From contig NC_062232.1 in the NCBI RefSeq assembly GCF_902686445.1, positions 74,045,440 to 74,109,439 on the forward strand: a DNA stretch of 64,000 nt, read 5' to 3'. The notes below the pieces were generated by a model. The model was not told where the DNA came from, did no database searches, and was given only the letters and a program-made list of their open reading frames with translations. Every line of letters begins with the position of its first letter. The stretch's first letter is position 1. Source of the DNA: Sciurus carolinensis. Taxonomy: Eukaryota > Chordata > Mammalia > Rodentia > Sciuridae. Positions 36,001 to 48,880 of this stretch are shown here, piece after piece. Position numbers and translations under genes: made by a program.

Positions 36001-38104
36001 TATTCTTGGAAAGATGGATATTAGGTACTTAAATCAAAAGCTCAAGGAATAGTCAGGAGTAATCTCAGAAGATAGGACCTCTATATTACACAAAATATTT
36101 GTTCTTAGGCTCAGTAACCCATTGAAATCTGTTCTTGGAAAATGTTTCTTTAATACCTTGAATCAATCTCAATTTTTATTATTTTATCATTAAATTCTCC
36201 TCTATGCTATACTTATAACTATATAATTAAGAAGTAGAAATACTCTCAGAACAAAAAGGATGTGTATTTAGGCAACTCTTTTTTAACAGCATAGAAATTC
36301 CATGCCTCCTACTAAAACCAAGTTCTCAAACTCAGCTTCAAATTCATTTTGTAAAAAAAAAAAAAAACTGTTGTCGTACTCATTTACCTTTCATAATTAT
36401 TGCTGAAATTCTATAACTTTCTTTCATCACTGCAAATGCCATTTTATAACCAGTAAGTATAATTAAATAACATTGCTTTAGTAATGTATGGGTCAATTTG
36501 CATTAATTTATTCTAAACTTATTGTCTCAGATATTTGTAGGAAAAATTTGTTAATTTTTCAGAAGTGTACACACTATGACTATACATTTATTTTAAAAGA
36601 AAACAGCTTTCCCAGATAAAAATGGATAGGAGCTAAAAACTATATTTTGTAATTCAATTATCTGTCTCTGGCTCACTAGTGGATTGTTTCATGTAAAATA
36701 ATGAATTAAATATTATTTTACTTGTTTTCAAAAGTGATTTTTATAGATAATAGCTATAATTTGGTAGAGAAAATACATGATAGGAAAAAGAGAAATAAAA
36801 GCAGGGAGAAAGGAAATGAGAAAATTTTCTGGCTTAGGAATACTATTAAAATTTTTTTTTCTTAATCGTATTTAAAGAGAAGTGAACTAAAATCAATCTT
36901 AGCATTTATAAATACTACAATTATATGTTGGCAGTATACAGAACATTTATTCCTATTGTAAAGACAAAAATCAAGATGCTCTTTGCTTATTTTATCAGCA
37001 ACTGATTGTATATCCACAAAGAGTTCATAATTGGAGAACTAGATTTGACAAGTATAGATTTAGAATTATATTATTTTTTCACTCTTCTAGGATTTTGCTG
37101 AATTTATTTTGTAAGTAGTCCTCAATGTCTTGAAGGCGTTGATGATTCCATGAAGGCTGCAAGTCCAAACTAGGATTACATATAACTACAAACCTGAAAG
37201 CAGCATTCCCATTAGAATAGAACATTCTTGATCTCATTCAATTAGAGAGCTCATTTCCACTTTTATTCTCAATAAAACTGAGACTTAAATAGAATAATTT
37301 AGAAAATCTAACAACTGCAATGCAAGCATTTTGTTTATATAGACTTCTTTCTTGTATGACTAGAAAGCAAATAGTTTACTCATGTGTCTAAATCAAAGTG
37401 TTCATCTACATCTATTTCATTTTTTACATTTGGAAGACTATTTGCAGGTCGAAAGGTCTTTTCTATCTTTCACTTAGAATGCAAGATTTTTTTCATTGAT
37501 AATATTTTGTATGTGTCAGATACAATCAACTTAAAAGGAACTATCATGAACTCCTTTTCAGTCATTCTTGAATATCCTTTCCTTTGTTGATCTGTGCACA
37601 TTCCTAAACTACTTTTTCTGACTCACCTTCTGAAATGTGTTCTTGTCACTTATGTTAGCTCTTCTGCATTTACTTTTTTCAATGGAAAAATTCCTTTTGA
37701 AAGTTAGCCAATTTATACACTACAATTATTTCCCTTAGACATGTTACTGATGCTGAGTATCAGTTACCATCCTCTGTTAATGTTTTAAGATGATGTAACT
37801 ATGGTTGAGAATGAAGAAAATCAAAATATGTTGTTAGTCTAAGTAAAATTTCTTACAATCAACTTGAAATCTGATTCTCTCAGCAGTTACCATTATATTT
37901 TTTCCTCATTAAATGCAGTATTTCATTGCTTTACTAAGCAAACTAGTTTCCTTTCTGCATGTTAGTGATTCTGTTATGAGATGAATTATATGACAATTGT
38001 TCTCTTTCTTCTTCTCTCTCATACAGCTTCAATGTAACCATTACTGAACATAAAATTTCAATTTCTGCACTAATTAGGAAATGCTTGCATTTTATTAACT
38101 GTCA
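33090..38104. other. Long unassigned AT-rich stretch
   Basis: Five kilobases without a recognised gene or transposon, apart from A runs at 33785-33802 and 36353-36367 and a hairpin at 35828-35860. Frames at 35048-35236, 35570-35761 and 37384-37590 show no domain. Diverged repeats may be present that I cannot name. Confidence 0.4.
35828..35860. repeat. Perfect inverted repeat, 14-bp arms
   Basis: Arm 'attacatagaaata' (35828-35841), loop 'caaaa', then the exact complement (35847-35860). Confidence 0.9.
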
Positions 38105-38222
38105 CAGTGATCTGTGCCTTTGAACCCATCTACTTCAGAAGCTGGGGCAGAAGGATTGCTTGAACCCTTGAGTTCAAGGCCAGCTTAGTCAACAAAACAA
38201 AGTGAGATCAACACTTATGAAA
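38105..38222 (+). mobile_element. B1/Alu-like 7SL-derived monomer
   Basis: 'tctgtgcctttgaacccatc' to 'gggcagaaggattgcttgaa' and 'gttcaaggccagcttagtca' with 'aaagtgagatc' give the 7SL-SINE order. It is diverged, has no ID half, and an A-rich end follows. Confidence 0.75.
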
Positions 38223-40289
38223 AAAAGAAAGAAAATACTTGGGTTTTAGTCATTCAATTTAAGATGGGACTATTTTAAGTGTCCACTTCGAAATATGGAA
38301 ACAGCAAATGCTGTTATTACCGAGGAGAGAGTGGAGGAGAAACACAAAGGGAAAAAGAAACAGAAAATGCAAGAAAGCACACAAGATTTTTTTCCTTTTA
38401 AAGGAGATCCCTAGAGTACTGTTAAATGAAAGGCAGAAGATAAACCTGGAACTCACTTGTTGATTTTGCCACAAGCAATGGTAATGGTAAGCAATGTTTA
38501 TAGAACAGAATGCAGATGAAAAAAATAGCTATGTAATTTACACTGATTATAAATAATGTAAAGAATTTTAGTGATTAAAAATTTATAAACACATGTTTTT
38601 ATTTACATCATTCAGTTGTACACTAATAAATGATTAAAGAATATCATACTGTCAAAGAACACTTGAACATTAGTAATAAAATTATATTTTATTGTTATAT
38701 TTCACAAGTTTATTCCATGACTGAAACGTTGAACATAATAATTTTGTTATTTGGTCTTTTGACACTCACTCAAAATGTATATTCAGTGCATCTCTACTAT
38801 AGACTGTGAAAACAGTTTCAAATTAATATACCTTACTCAATCATTATCTCTCCAAAATTTCATTCTATACATAAAAATGTTCCTTGTGATAAAGTTTCAT
38901 TTAACTTTTTAGTTATGTATGTTTTACATAGTTCTATTTATATATTTTTTCATATACACTCATATTAATTCTCACTTTTAAACTGAGTTAATGTACATTT
39001 TATTTTATATGATTTTACTTTTTACGAATTTGTATGATTAGTGATAAAATTAGGAAATATTCCACATTTTTCTTATGTTTTCCCTACTTTCTAATTTCAT
39101 CTTCTTATGGTTAAAACTTAAAAAGTGAAATTTAATGATTATTTCTTTCACTTATCTCAAAAATACAATTCTACTTAAACCTAATTTTACCAGTTGACTT
39201 GTATAATCTGTGAAATTATTAAAATAATGTTCTTGTGTTCTTGAAACACCAAAATCACTCCTCTGTATAAAAAGTGTCTGCACAATTCATCATCATTTAA
39301 ACATATTCTACTATCTATAGTGGAAATGAAAGAAATCAATCTTTGACTTACAGGAATCCACAGTACAAGAGATGATTGAGTTCTTTCAATATTTTATAGT
39401 CCTTTGTTCCAGCATTCATAATGATTTCCTAGCTTTCTGACCTAGTAGCTTGGATTCCTCTTGTTTTAGGATAAGAATGCTCACGTGAAGGTGAAACTGT
39501 TTTGAGATATGTGCTAAGAATTCTGATCAAGCCTTCTGACCAGATATCTTATTTTGCTATGTAATTTAGTGTGACTCAAACTAGTGTTCAAAACTAAATG
39601 GCTATTCAGCACATTAATAACTGTTTGTATGTTTTTTTCTAATAATATCCAAGAGAACTTGGGTTTTAAATTTCATACAGAAGCAATGAAGTCCCCAACT
39701 TTAATTTCTCTGGTCACTTGAACATATTTCTTGTACCTTTGAAAATAGGTAACATATTTCAGATACAAAAATGTGAAGAAAAAGACATTTGATGAATTTT
39801 TGTAAATGGAGAGATTTTTGCTTTGGTATGCTGATGAATGAATAAAATGAGTATCTTTCCAAACTCTCCATGGGAACTTCAATGAAAACAGTACCTAATT
39901 GCTATGGTTTCTAAGTATTAGAGAGATGTAAATAAAACAAAATCAATATCTAAATAAGATCTGAGCAATAAGATGCATTACATTTCAAGATGGGAAAATA
40001 TGACTCTACCAAATGTGTAGTGATCACAAACTTGAAGAAAAATGTACAATAACAGGTAATTGTATATCTATATATCTATATATCTATATATATATCTTGC
40101 TCTTATCAATAAAATAAGAGCATTCTAGGAAGGGGAAACAGTATTTGCAAAAGTCATAGGGCAGAAAAAAAATCAGTGTGTTTAAGGAACATAAGGAAAG
40201 CCAGTAGCGATGAAGGAAAGTAAGAAGAGAATAATCAGCCATGCTTGGAGAGAGCATGTTGAATTAGATACTTTACATTTAAATGGCTT
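38223..40289. other. Unassigned AT-rich sequence
   Basis: No gene or transposon recognised. A TATATC-type microsatellite lies at 40063-40096. Confidence 0.4.
40063..40096. repeat. (TATATC)n microsatellite
   Basis: Several imperfect units of 'tatatctatatatc'. Confidence 0.85.
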
Positions 40290-40490
40290 TTTACAATTTA
40301 GAAAGAATTCTTGCACAGGTTATCGCATGTAATCCCCATAAGATATTTGTGAGTGGGTATTTTCTCCTCATACATAAACATTAGAAAATTGATGCTTTAA
40401 GATGTGCAATGATTCATACCAGCTCTGAAAATCAACAGTAGAGAGTCAGATACTCAGTGTTCCTCCTGACTTTGTGTTTAGCAATCAATT
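40290..40490 (-). mobile_element. MIR-like SINE
   Basis: 'gttatcgcatgtaatcccca', 'taagatatttgtgagtgggt' and 'cttcctcctgac'-like text near the right end follow antisense MIR. It is strongly diverged. Confidence 0.5.
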
Positions 40491-40863
40491 TATAAATATA
40501 ATATATTTATGTATTATAGATAGCATACACTATTATAGTAGGTAGTTGCAAAAAATCTTTTCTGACAAAATTTTATGGAAACCATGAAAGAAATATCTAA
40601 TACTAGAGAAAAGAGAAAGAGTAAATTCATGTATTATTTTGGTAAATTTAACTCTTCTTCCTCAATTTGTCACTATACAAAGATTACTCTGAAACATCTA
40701 TTCTGATCTCCCTCTTCCGTCTTAATTTGTTTCCTTTTTTGTCCCACCCCAAACTCAGAAACATGTGGAGAATTGTAACAGCTTCATTATTAAAATCTAT
40801 GACTGGGTAATGGAATGTTTCTAAGAAGATGAATTTTTCTGATTCTATACATAAGTGCAATCT

Positions 40864-41002
40864 TTTTAAAAAAACTATTTCTGTTGTAGATGGACACAGT
40901 AACTTTATTTTATTTATTTACTTTTATGTGATGCTAAGGTTCAAACCCAGTACCTCACACGTTCAAACAGGTGTTCTACCACTGAGCAACAACCCCAGAC
41001 CA
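40864..41002 (-). mobile_element. ID SINE with 'ccatctacaac' tail
   Basis: 'ctgttgtagatggacacagt' is the antisense tail, followed by 'gatgctaaggttcaaaccca', 'gtgttctaccactgagcaac' and 'aaccccag'. GCAATCTT occurs at 40857-40864 and 41009-41016, a possible target duplication, but about 6 bp lie between the body and the right copy. Confidence 0.85.
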
Positions 41003-41244
41003 GAAAAGGCAATCTTACCAATACTATTGAGAAGTGTCAAGGAATGACAGTGTAAAACTGGGATTTGAGGCAGGAAAAAAATGCCTTTCCACTCTAATCT
41101 TATTATACTCATTCAAAATATTCACACTGAAAAATAGCTAGAAGAAAAAATATGTATAAGAAAGAGTGAATATACACATTCAACCTATTCAAATAGACAA
41201 ATCACAGCTAATTTAATTTTTTGTAACAAGTCTCTACATCTTTA

Positions 41245-41249
41245 TGTGT

Positions 41250-41330
<81 letters not shown>
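41245..41330. repeat. Compound (GT)n(GA)n microsatellite
   Basis: (GT)n at 41245-41283 runs into an uninterrupted (GA)n to 41330. It has the same order and strand as the locus at 33 kb. Confidence 0.95.
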
Positions 41331-41335
<5 letters not shown>

Positions 41336-43572
41336 GAAAGAGGAAAACAGTAAACTGTCTAAAATTGCCTAAATTCCAGTTCTTAAAGAGCTGTGTGGGT
41401 AGACAACTAACCAAGAAAGAAACCTGTTCAGGCATCATCAATTATGAACCCAGAATTGAGAAAGATATATGTTTCAGTGTGTGGAGCCTTTTTGCAATCA
41501 GGACATTTGAATTATTCTCTCCAAAATACTGGGGAGAAGATGGACAAGTGAAAACTGCAAACACAAACATGTTCATGGGAAACTGAGAAAGCAAGACGCA
41601 GCAAGATGGTTAGTATAAAAACAAATCACTCCTGTTTTCTTTAGCAGCACATTAATCCCTTGAGAAAAGAGCAAAGCTCATGCCATTTGTCAGTACTATT
41701 TCTCCATATTACCCTTCCAAGGTCTTTGTTCAAAATCTCATGTGATACGTCTAAAGTTATCTTACAAAATAAATAGATACTTCTAAGCTACTGAAAGTAT
41801 TTGGTACAGCCATCATTTTTTATCAGAAAATTTAGGCAACTTTACTATGGAACACAAATATGTTGATAAGAAAAAAAAAAGCTTTCAACATTGTAAGTTG
41901 TTGTTTGTTTCTTTCAAACATTCCCAAAGCTTCATGTGTTACTAGGAGTTAAGAAACTGGAGCTGATACTGTTTGAACTCTTGTATGAGAAAGATTGCAA
42001 AAATGTATAAACATATTTGAAATAAGCTTTGTCAAGTTAAACTTTTGTAAAGCAAATGGTCACTGTGAACTTTTATTGTCCAGGGACATTAGTTTTTCAA
42101 GCTGTAAAATCAAATCTGTAGTTTGGAAAATGCAACAAAACAGTGCTTTTATCCACATTAGGAGAATGATATATCAGATAAATATTCACTTTTCTTCTTC
42201 AAAAATTTTCTAAACTAACATAAACCTAATTTTCACTAAAGTGTCAAGACACAATATGTTCTCTTACTTCTTTTCAATTCATCTGAAATTTTCCCATAAT
42301 TATAATGAGATTTTACCCTTCCCACAAAGAAATCAGGCATGATTTTGTCCTAAGCTCCTAAAACCATTATAACAAAGGGTGAAAATTCTATATAATTAGA
42401 AAATTACTGTTTAAAATAACTGTAACTCCCAAGTGGATTCATAGGAAGCTATATTTTCTGTAGTTTTTAATAACAGTATATTTTGAAGTTATAATAAAAA
42501 CAGAGTTCAGTTCCACAGTTATTATTACACCATCACAGTACTAAGACTAGTCTTAGAGGCAGTCAGAAAATGGGTACTTTCATGGTTTGATTTGAGAGTT
42601 ACCACATATTTCACATCCATGCTTTGTTTCTGATTGAAATTCAGACACCTTAAGGGTTCTTATTTCAGACTGTAATTTCCTGGAGGTAATATGTGAGAAG
42701 GATTTAGAGAAATACAAAATACCTCTAGAAACACTTTAATGAGCATAAATTTATCATATTAATATTAAAATGCACAATACAAATTTAGCAGACATGTGGC
42801 TCCAGGTATGTACATTTTAGGGGGAGGGTAAGTATGCAAAAATCAGACAAATTAGATAACATGTAGATTGGATCTGGAGGAGAATGAAAGTTGGTGATAA
42901 GACCTTTTGTTGCTCTGCTTATAGAAAAAGAATCATTGCAAGTGATGTGTTCATTGCAACCATTTCTATCAATGCAGCAACGTTGTAAAAGAACAAAACC
43001 TCCAAAGTTCTATTTCCCTTCCTAATTTTACTCTTCAGAGGTACTTGTCTCCATTTACAGTTTGGAGTGTGCACTTCAGCTGTTAGCCTTTTAATTTATC
43101 TGCAAAAAGAGAATCCTTTTAAGAAGACTTCTGCATTTACACAATGGTCTATTGACCATTCTACCTAGAAAAGTAACACTATGTATATTGTTTTCTCTTT
43201 TGGTCACTGGCAGGAAACCCAAAACCATGAAATTCAATAAAAAGCTAAAATCTAGTATTTGTCTGTTTTCTTTTTTTTGGTCATAGTCAGAGTATAAAGA
43301 GGAACTAGAAACTTCATAAGATAACCAAGTAGTCTTACTGATACCTGAAAGATATGATTGTCCAGTCAAATAGGGACATACACATGACTTGTGGGTCATG
43401 TCATTTTCTTCATGGTTGGCAATTAAAGCACTTTAGAAATATCCTGATAGTTAAACAGTTGCCTCTAATTTTATAAGTCTACCAGGGCAAGAATTGTAGT
43501 AAAATTACTGAGAGGATGACTATAACAATAGCTTTTTAGAGCAGCTGGGAAGAGATCACATCGGAGCGAAAG
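41331..43572. other. Unassigned AT-rich sequence
   Basis: No gene or transposon recognised. Frames at 41995-42213 and 43091-43399 show no domain. Confidence 0.4.
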
Positions 43573-44272
43573 CAACAATAGGTGTTGGTGAGGATGTGGG
43601 GAAAAAGGTACACTCATACATTGCTGGTGGGTTTGCAAATTTGTACAGCCACTCTGGAAAGCAGTATGGAGATTCCTTAGAAAGCTTGGAATGGAAACAC
43701 CATTTGACCCAGCTATCCCACTCCTTGGCCTATACCCAAAGGACTTAAAATCAGCATACTACAGAGATACAGCCACATGACTATTTATGCCAGCTCAATT
43801 CACAATAGCCAGATTGTGGAACCAACCTAGATGCCCTTCAATAGATGAATGGCATGAAGAAACTGTGCTATATATACACAATGGAATAATATTTATCCAT
43901 AAAGAAGAATAAAATTATGGCATCTGCAGATAAATGGATGGAGTTGGAGAATATCATGCTAAGTGAGATAAACCAATTCCAAAAAAAACAGAGGCCGAAT
44001 AATTTCTCTAATAAGTGAATGATGATACATAATGGGCAGGTGGAGGAAGTAAGGGAAGAATGGAGGAAGGATAGATTTTGTAGAGGGAAATGAGGGGTGG
44101 GGAGGGAGCAGGAGGAAGGAAATATAATAGAATGAGAGAAACATCATTACCCTATATACATGTATAATTACACAAATGGTGTGACTCCATGTACAATCAG
44201 AGAACTGATAGTTGTACCCCATTTGTGTACAATTAATCAAAATTAAAAAGTTAAAAATCAAAAAATTAAATG
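43573..44272 (+). mobile_element. L1 3' end without the telomere-like tract
   Basis: It starts at 'aagcaacaataggtgttggt' in the ORF2 C-terminus, with landmarks 'ctggtgggtttgcaaatttg', 'gaccagctatcccactcc'-type text and 'gagaatatcatgctaagtga'. A purine-rich 3' UTR (44035-44125) and an A-rich tail follow. At the position where the copies at 25.5 and 26.4 kb have TTAGGG units, this one has 'gggcaggtggaggaagtaag'. Confidence 0.9.
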
Positions 44273-45589
44273 GAGAAAAAGTTCTGAGTCAGTGGGAAGT
44301 ACAGATATGGAATCTAAAATAATGCTTTGTTAATTATATATAATTATAACTTTGGTTGCCTGTAGAAATACTTCTCAACATATTAAGCAATTGAATTTTG
44401 TATTGTATGCCTCCTTTAATCTTTACTGGATAGTTAGCTGATTGCTCATTTTGCAGCACCCAAAGAAATATGTGGGTTTTAAATTAAAATGTTGCAAAAG
44501 TTCACTTAAGTTTCTAACAGGCTAAGAATATGTAAAAGGAAAAATTGCCAATATTAGCAAAAATAATTGTGCTAACATTGATGTATTAGGCACAAAATAA
44601 TTACATTTTATTAAATTACTTTGGATTGTATATGTAGTCTTACTTTTACATCTTGTGTGAAACATTCAAGTATATATGAAAAGCAAACAAAGATTTCAAA
44701 TATAATATGTATGAGAAAAACTTTTGCTTAGTGTTAATATTTATGGTTCCTACATAACCACAAAAATGTGTGTGCGAGTTGTGTGTTCACAGTGTCTCAA
44801 GTGGCTATTAAATTACTCTCTCTTGTTTCCCTCAGAGGCACTTAACGTAAAATGGCACACATTTCCCATCATTTCAAATGTAATGGGTACTCTTGGTCAT
44901 GTTTAAATAAAATAATTACCTTCAAACAATTTAAAAATGAAAACTTGATATAGCTACTGAGTGCTGTAAAAATAGATGAAATCCAATTACTACTAAAATA
45001 AAACAAATTTCCTGTGTATAAATGGGGATTCCAGAAATTTACTCAGTGTTTCACAAGCAGTTTAAAACTATATGTTGCCTCTGGGATAGGAAAAAAAAGA
45101 ACAACATGAAGAAAATTTAAGCAAAAACAAACCCATATTTAACACCCAAAACAAGAGTAACATTTTTCAACTACACCTGTAGTGTATTTTTCCTTAGAAA
45201 CACTGGAAAGTTTGAATCTTATGCATTTTCATAATAGTACTAATGTTATAACTAGGCTTTCTGTCTTTTGCTTAAATTATACATACTTTTTCTTAGTTTG
45301 TTCTATATCCAGCTGTAATTGAATATTGTGACTGGTCTTATAAAGTCACTGAGAAGATATTAACAGCTGGGCTATAATTTAGGAGTGGCAACAGTTCTTT
45401 CCAATAAAAGGGGTGGAAAAAAACATGATTTTTAGTTAAACTGCATGCAAGTTACTAAAAATATGTTCCTTTGAAATGTGTTCTAAATAAAGCAATTGAC
45501 ACATGATGTTGTCCTAAGGAACAGTAATTTCAACTGTGTCCTAAACTCCACTTTTCCAACTAGTGTTTAAATTTATTCATTTTTAAGTT
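44273..45589. other. Unassigned AT-rich sequence
   Basis: No gene or repeat recognised. The 60-residue frame at 44724-44906 has no domain. Confidence 0.4.
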
Positions 45590-46233
45590 TTATTAATATT
45601 TTTATTAGTGCATTGTAGTTGTACATATAGTGGGATTTGTTATTACATACTCGTACATACACACCATATAACAGTATACTTTGACCAATATCATTCCACA
45701 GTATTTCCCTTCTCCTTCTCCTCCTCCCTGGGTCCATGCCCTCTACCAATCTCCCTTCAATTATCATGAGACTCCCTTCCTCCACCTTTCTTTTCCTTTT
45801 TCTTCTGTAGCCTCCACATATGAGAGAAAACAGGTGACCCTAGAACTTTTTGGAGTTTGACTTATTTTGCTCAATATAATGGTCTCAAGTTCCATCCATT
45901 TTTTTCTGCGAAAGACATCATTCAAATTTTTTAGTTATGACTGAATAACACTCCATTTTATTTATGCATTCATCTGTTGATGGACACCTAGGCTGGTTCC
46001 ATAGTTTCACTATTGTAAATTGTGCTGCTATAAATATGGAATGCACATATTACTATATTATGCTGACTTCTTTAAGATAAATACCAAAGAGTGGTATAGT
46101 TGGGTCATATGGTGGTTCTATTTCTAGTCTTTTAAGGAACCTCCATACTGATTTTCATAGTGGTTTTACTAATTTACAGTCCCACTAACTGTGTAAAAGG
46201 GATCTTTTATTTCCACATACTCTCTACCATTTA
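45590..46233 (-). mobile_element. Old antisense L1, segment 1 (3' UTR and ORF2 end)
   Basis: 'gtgcattgtagttgtacata' is the L1 3' end. It is followed by 'caagttccatccatttttt', 'catctgttgatggacaccta' and 'gttgggtcatatggtggttc', antisense ORF2 C-terminus. It is split from segment 2 by a younger L1. Confidence 0.88.
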
Positions 46234-46251
46234 TTATTGTTTGTATTCTTC
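46234..46251. repeat. Left target duplication of nested L1
   Basis: TTATTGTTTGTATTCTTC, repeated exactly at 46881-46898. Confidence 0.95.
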
Positions 46252-46880
46252 TTGTTTTTATTTTTAACTTTTATTAGTTACTTTTAGCTCTACATGACAT
46301 TAGAATTCATTCTGACATAATTATGAAAGCATGGAATATAATTTTCTCTTGTTCAGTTGCCAGCACTTCCCCTTTCCCAGTTCTTCCTCCCCCATTCCCT
46401 TCCCTATACTTGACTGCTATTTACTTACAGAATTTTTTAAAATCAGCACCTTGTGGATATACATGATGATGAGGTTCACTGTGTTATATTCATATACGTA
46501 CATAAGAAGGTTAGGTCAAATTCATTCAGTTGTTCTTCTCTTCTGCCATCCCTGCTACCAGCTGCTAAATCTCCTTCCTCTACTCCAAGGATCTTCTATT
46601 TTGATGAACCCAGCTCCCTCTTTTCTTTTCTTTTCTCTTCTCTCATGCTTATTTTGAACTATCTTCCACATATCAGAGAAAACTTCCAACATTTGTCTTT
46701 CTGTTCCTGGCTTATTTCATTTAACATGATAGTCTCAAGTTCCATACATTTACAAGCAAATGCCATAATTTCATTGTTCTTTATGGTTGAGTAATACTTA
46801 ATTTTATTGAGTAATACTTCATTTTGTATATATACCACATTTTCTTTATCCCTTCACCCGTTGATGGGCACCCAGTTTGG
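46252..46880 (-). mobile_element. Younger 5'-truncated L1 nested in an older L1
   Basis: The antisense L1 3' end starts at 'cttttattagttacttttag' and runs through a pyrimidine-rich 3' UTR to 'gttccatacatttacaagca' and 'cacccgttgatgggcaccca', about 629 bp. An 18-bp perfect duplication flanks it. A short internal duplication is visible ('gagtaatact' twice near 46788-46818). Confidence 0.93.
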
Positions 46881-46898
46881 TTATTGTTTGTATTCTTC
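46881..46898. repeat. Right target duplication of nested L1
   Basis: Exact copy of 46234-46251. Confidence 0.95.
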
Positions 46899-47800
46899 AG
46901 GTCTGTCATTCTGACTGGAGTGAGATAACATCTCAGGGCAGTTTTATTTTCTTTTCCCTAATTGCTGATGATGTTGAGCATTTTTTTCAAGTGTTTTATT
47001 TGTTGACCATTTGTATTTCTTCTTTTTGAGAATTATCTATTTAGTTAATTTGATCATTTATTAATTGGGTGTTTTGGGTGTTAACGTTTTATATTTCTTT
47101 ATATATTCTATCGAGGAGTAGCTAGCAAACATTTTCTCCTATTCTGTAGGTTCTCTCTTCATATTTTGTTTTTTCTTTTCCTTTTTTTTTTTTTTTTGAA
47201 CCAAGGACTGACACCAAGGGCTCTTAACCACTGAGACACATCCCCACATTCCCAGCCCTTTCTTCATACTTTATTTAGAGACAGAGTCTCACTGAGTTGC
47301 TTAGGACCTCACTAAGTTGCTGAGGCTGGCCTTGAACTCATTATCCTCCTGCCTGTGCCTCCTGAGATGGTAGGATTATAAGCATGTGCCACCAAGTCAA
47401 GTATTCTTCACATTATTGTTTCCTTTGCTGTGCAAAAGTTTTCTTCTTTATTTAAAAAAAAAATAATGTCATCCCATTCATTAACTCTTTTCATTATTTC
47501 CTGAGATTTAGAGGTTCTATTGAGAAACTTGTTGTTTGTGCCTTTATGTTGGAGTGTTGAACCTACATTTTCTTCTAGGAGTTGCATTATTTCTGGACTA
47601 CTTCCTAGGGCTTTGGTCCATTTTGAGTTGGTTTTTGGGTCAGAGGGAGATAAGGGTCTAGTTTTATTATTCTACGTATGAATAACCAATTTTCCCAGCA
47701 CCATTGTTATAAAGGACTTCCTTTCTCTGTTGTTTGTTTGGGGAACCTTTGTCAAGGATCAGATAACTTTATCTGAGTGGGTTTCTATAATCATTTCTAA
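46899..47800 (-). mobile_element. Old antisense L1, segment 2 (ORF2)
   Basis: This continues segment 1 upstream in ORF2: 'ctgtcattctgactggagtg', 'gaggagtagctagcaaacat', then after the SINE 'gtttcctttgctgtgcaaaa', 'tttggtccattttgagttgg' and 'tgtcaaggatcagataactt'. No reading frame survives. Confidence 0.88.
47182..47399 (-). mobile_element. Composite B1-ID SINE nested in the old L1
   Basis: A T run at 47182-47197 is followed by the ID half ('ctcttaaccactgagacaca', with a small 'ccacattc' insertion) and the B1 half ('gagacagagtctcactgag', 'gaggctggccttgaactcat'). 'tcttcatattttgttt' on the left and 'tcttcacattattgtttc' on the right look like a diverged target duplication. Confidence 0.92.
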
Positions 47801-47935
47801 TCTAAAATTCATGGATTTTTTGGTATAATTTTTGTTCTCTTTTGGTCATTGTTTCTTTTAAATGTAAATGTGAGATATCTCTGGTTATTTTTTTCAGTAA
47901 ATTTTCTACTTGATTTCATTACTGGTACCCACAAG

Positions 47936-48037
47936 TACAACATATTCCTAGATCTAGCATCCATTACCTTAAATTAAAAGAATTATTATCAGCATATGTG
48001 TGTCATGACAATTTCGTTTTTGTTCTATAAGTTCATT
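47936..48037. repeat. 102-bp direct duplication, copy A
   Basis: Aligns without gaps to 48779-48880 with five differences by eye. It shares 'tacaacatattcctagatct' and 'tgtgtgtcatgacaatttc'. Confidence 0.93.
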
Positions 48038-48778
48038 CTCTGTCTATTATATATAATAAGTCCTTTGGCTCCACAGATGATAAAGGTAGAAATAAAATGT
48101 GGAACCCAAACAAGATACTGAACTACACTTAAGAGACCTTAAGAGATTCTAGCACTCTTTTTATTCTCATCTACTGCCCAAAGTTTCTTTTGAATATTTA
48201 TCTTATGGTCCAGTATTAGACTAACTCCAGATGTTGTCTCTTCATTGTATCAAAGACAAGAATATCATGAAATTCTATGCTAATGAAAAAAATAAAAAGG
48301 ACTATTTGCATCAAGTATTTATCTAGCAAAATTACTACTTTAAAATATAATTGTAATAATGGATTTTATTGAATCCTTTCAGATAATCTACTTATTGAAA
48401 TTTGAAATTTTATCTATTGAAGCATGCTTTATAAAGGATATAAAGTATTGATGTTTCAAGAATATATACATTATAAATGATTTATATATAGTTCAGATTT
48501 GTAGCTCCAAATAAACTTTATGTCTTAGAGAAAATTCCACAATTCAGTGTTCCAATTATGACTTTAACCCATTATCTTAAAAAAACAAATATTTGATATT
48601 TTGATATTTTGATGTTAAGTAAATAGTGAGGGATATGTTCAAGTATAGCTTAATATTAACGTGTCTTCTGGCAAAAGAGATACAAGTGAAAATTTAGCAT
48701 GAACTGAGCCTCTGGCCAACCCATTGTCTCATATCACAAGATACTATATTACCTTCATATTATCACTATATTACCTAC

Positions 48779-48880
48779 TACAACATATTCCTAGATCTAG
48801 CATACATTACCTTAAATTAAAATTATTATTATCAGCATATGTGTGTCATGACAATTTCATTTTTGTTCTATGAGTTCATT
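48779..48880. repeat. 102-bp direct duplication, copy B
   Basis: Second copy, offset 843 bp and same strand. Flanking sequence does not match. Confidence 0.93.

Noticed and set aside
46331..46794. Two overlapping plus-strand frames of about 110 residues
   Set aside because: Both lie antisense in the nested L1 3' UTR and ORF2 end; pyrimidine-rich sequence produces Ser/Pro/Leu-rich open frames by chance.
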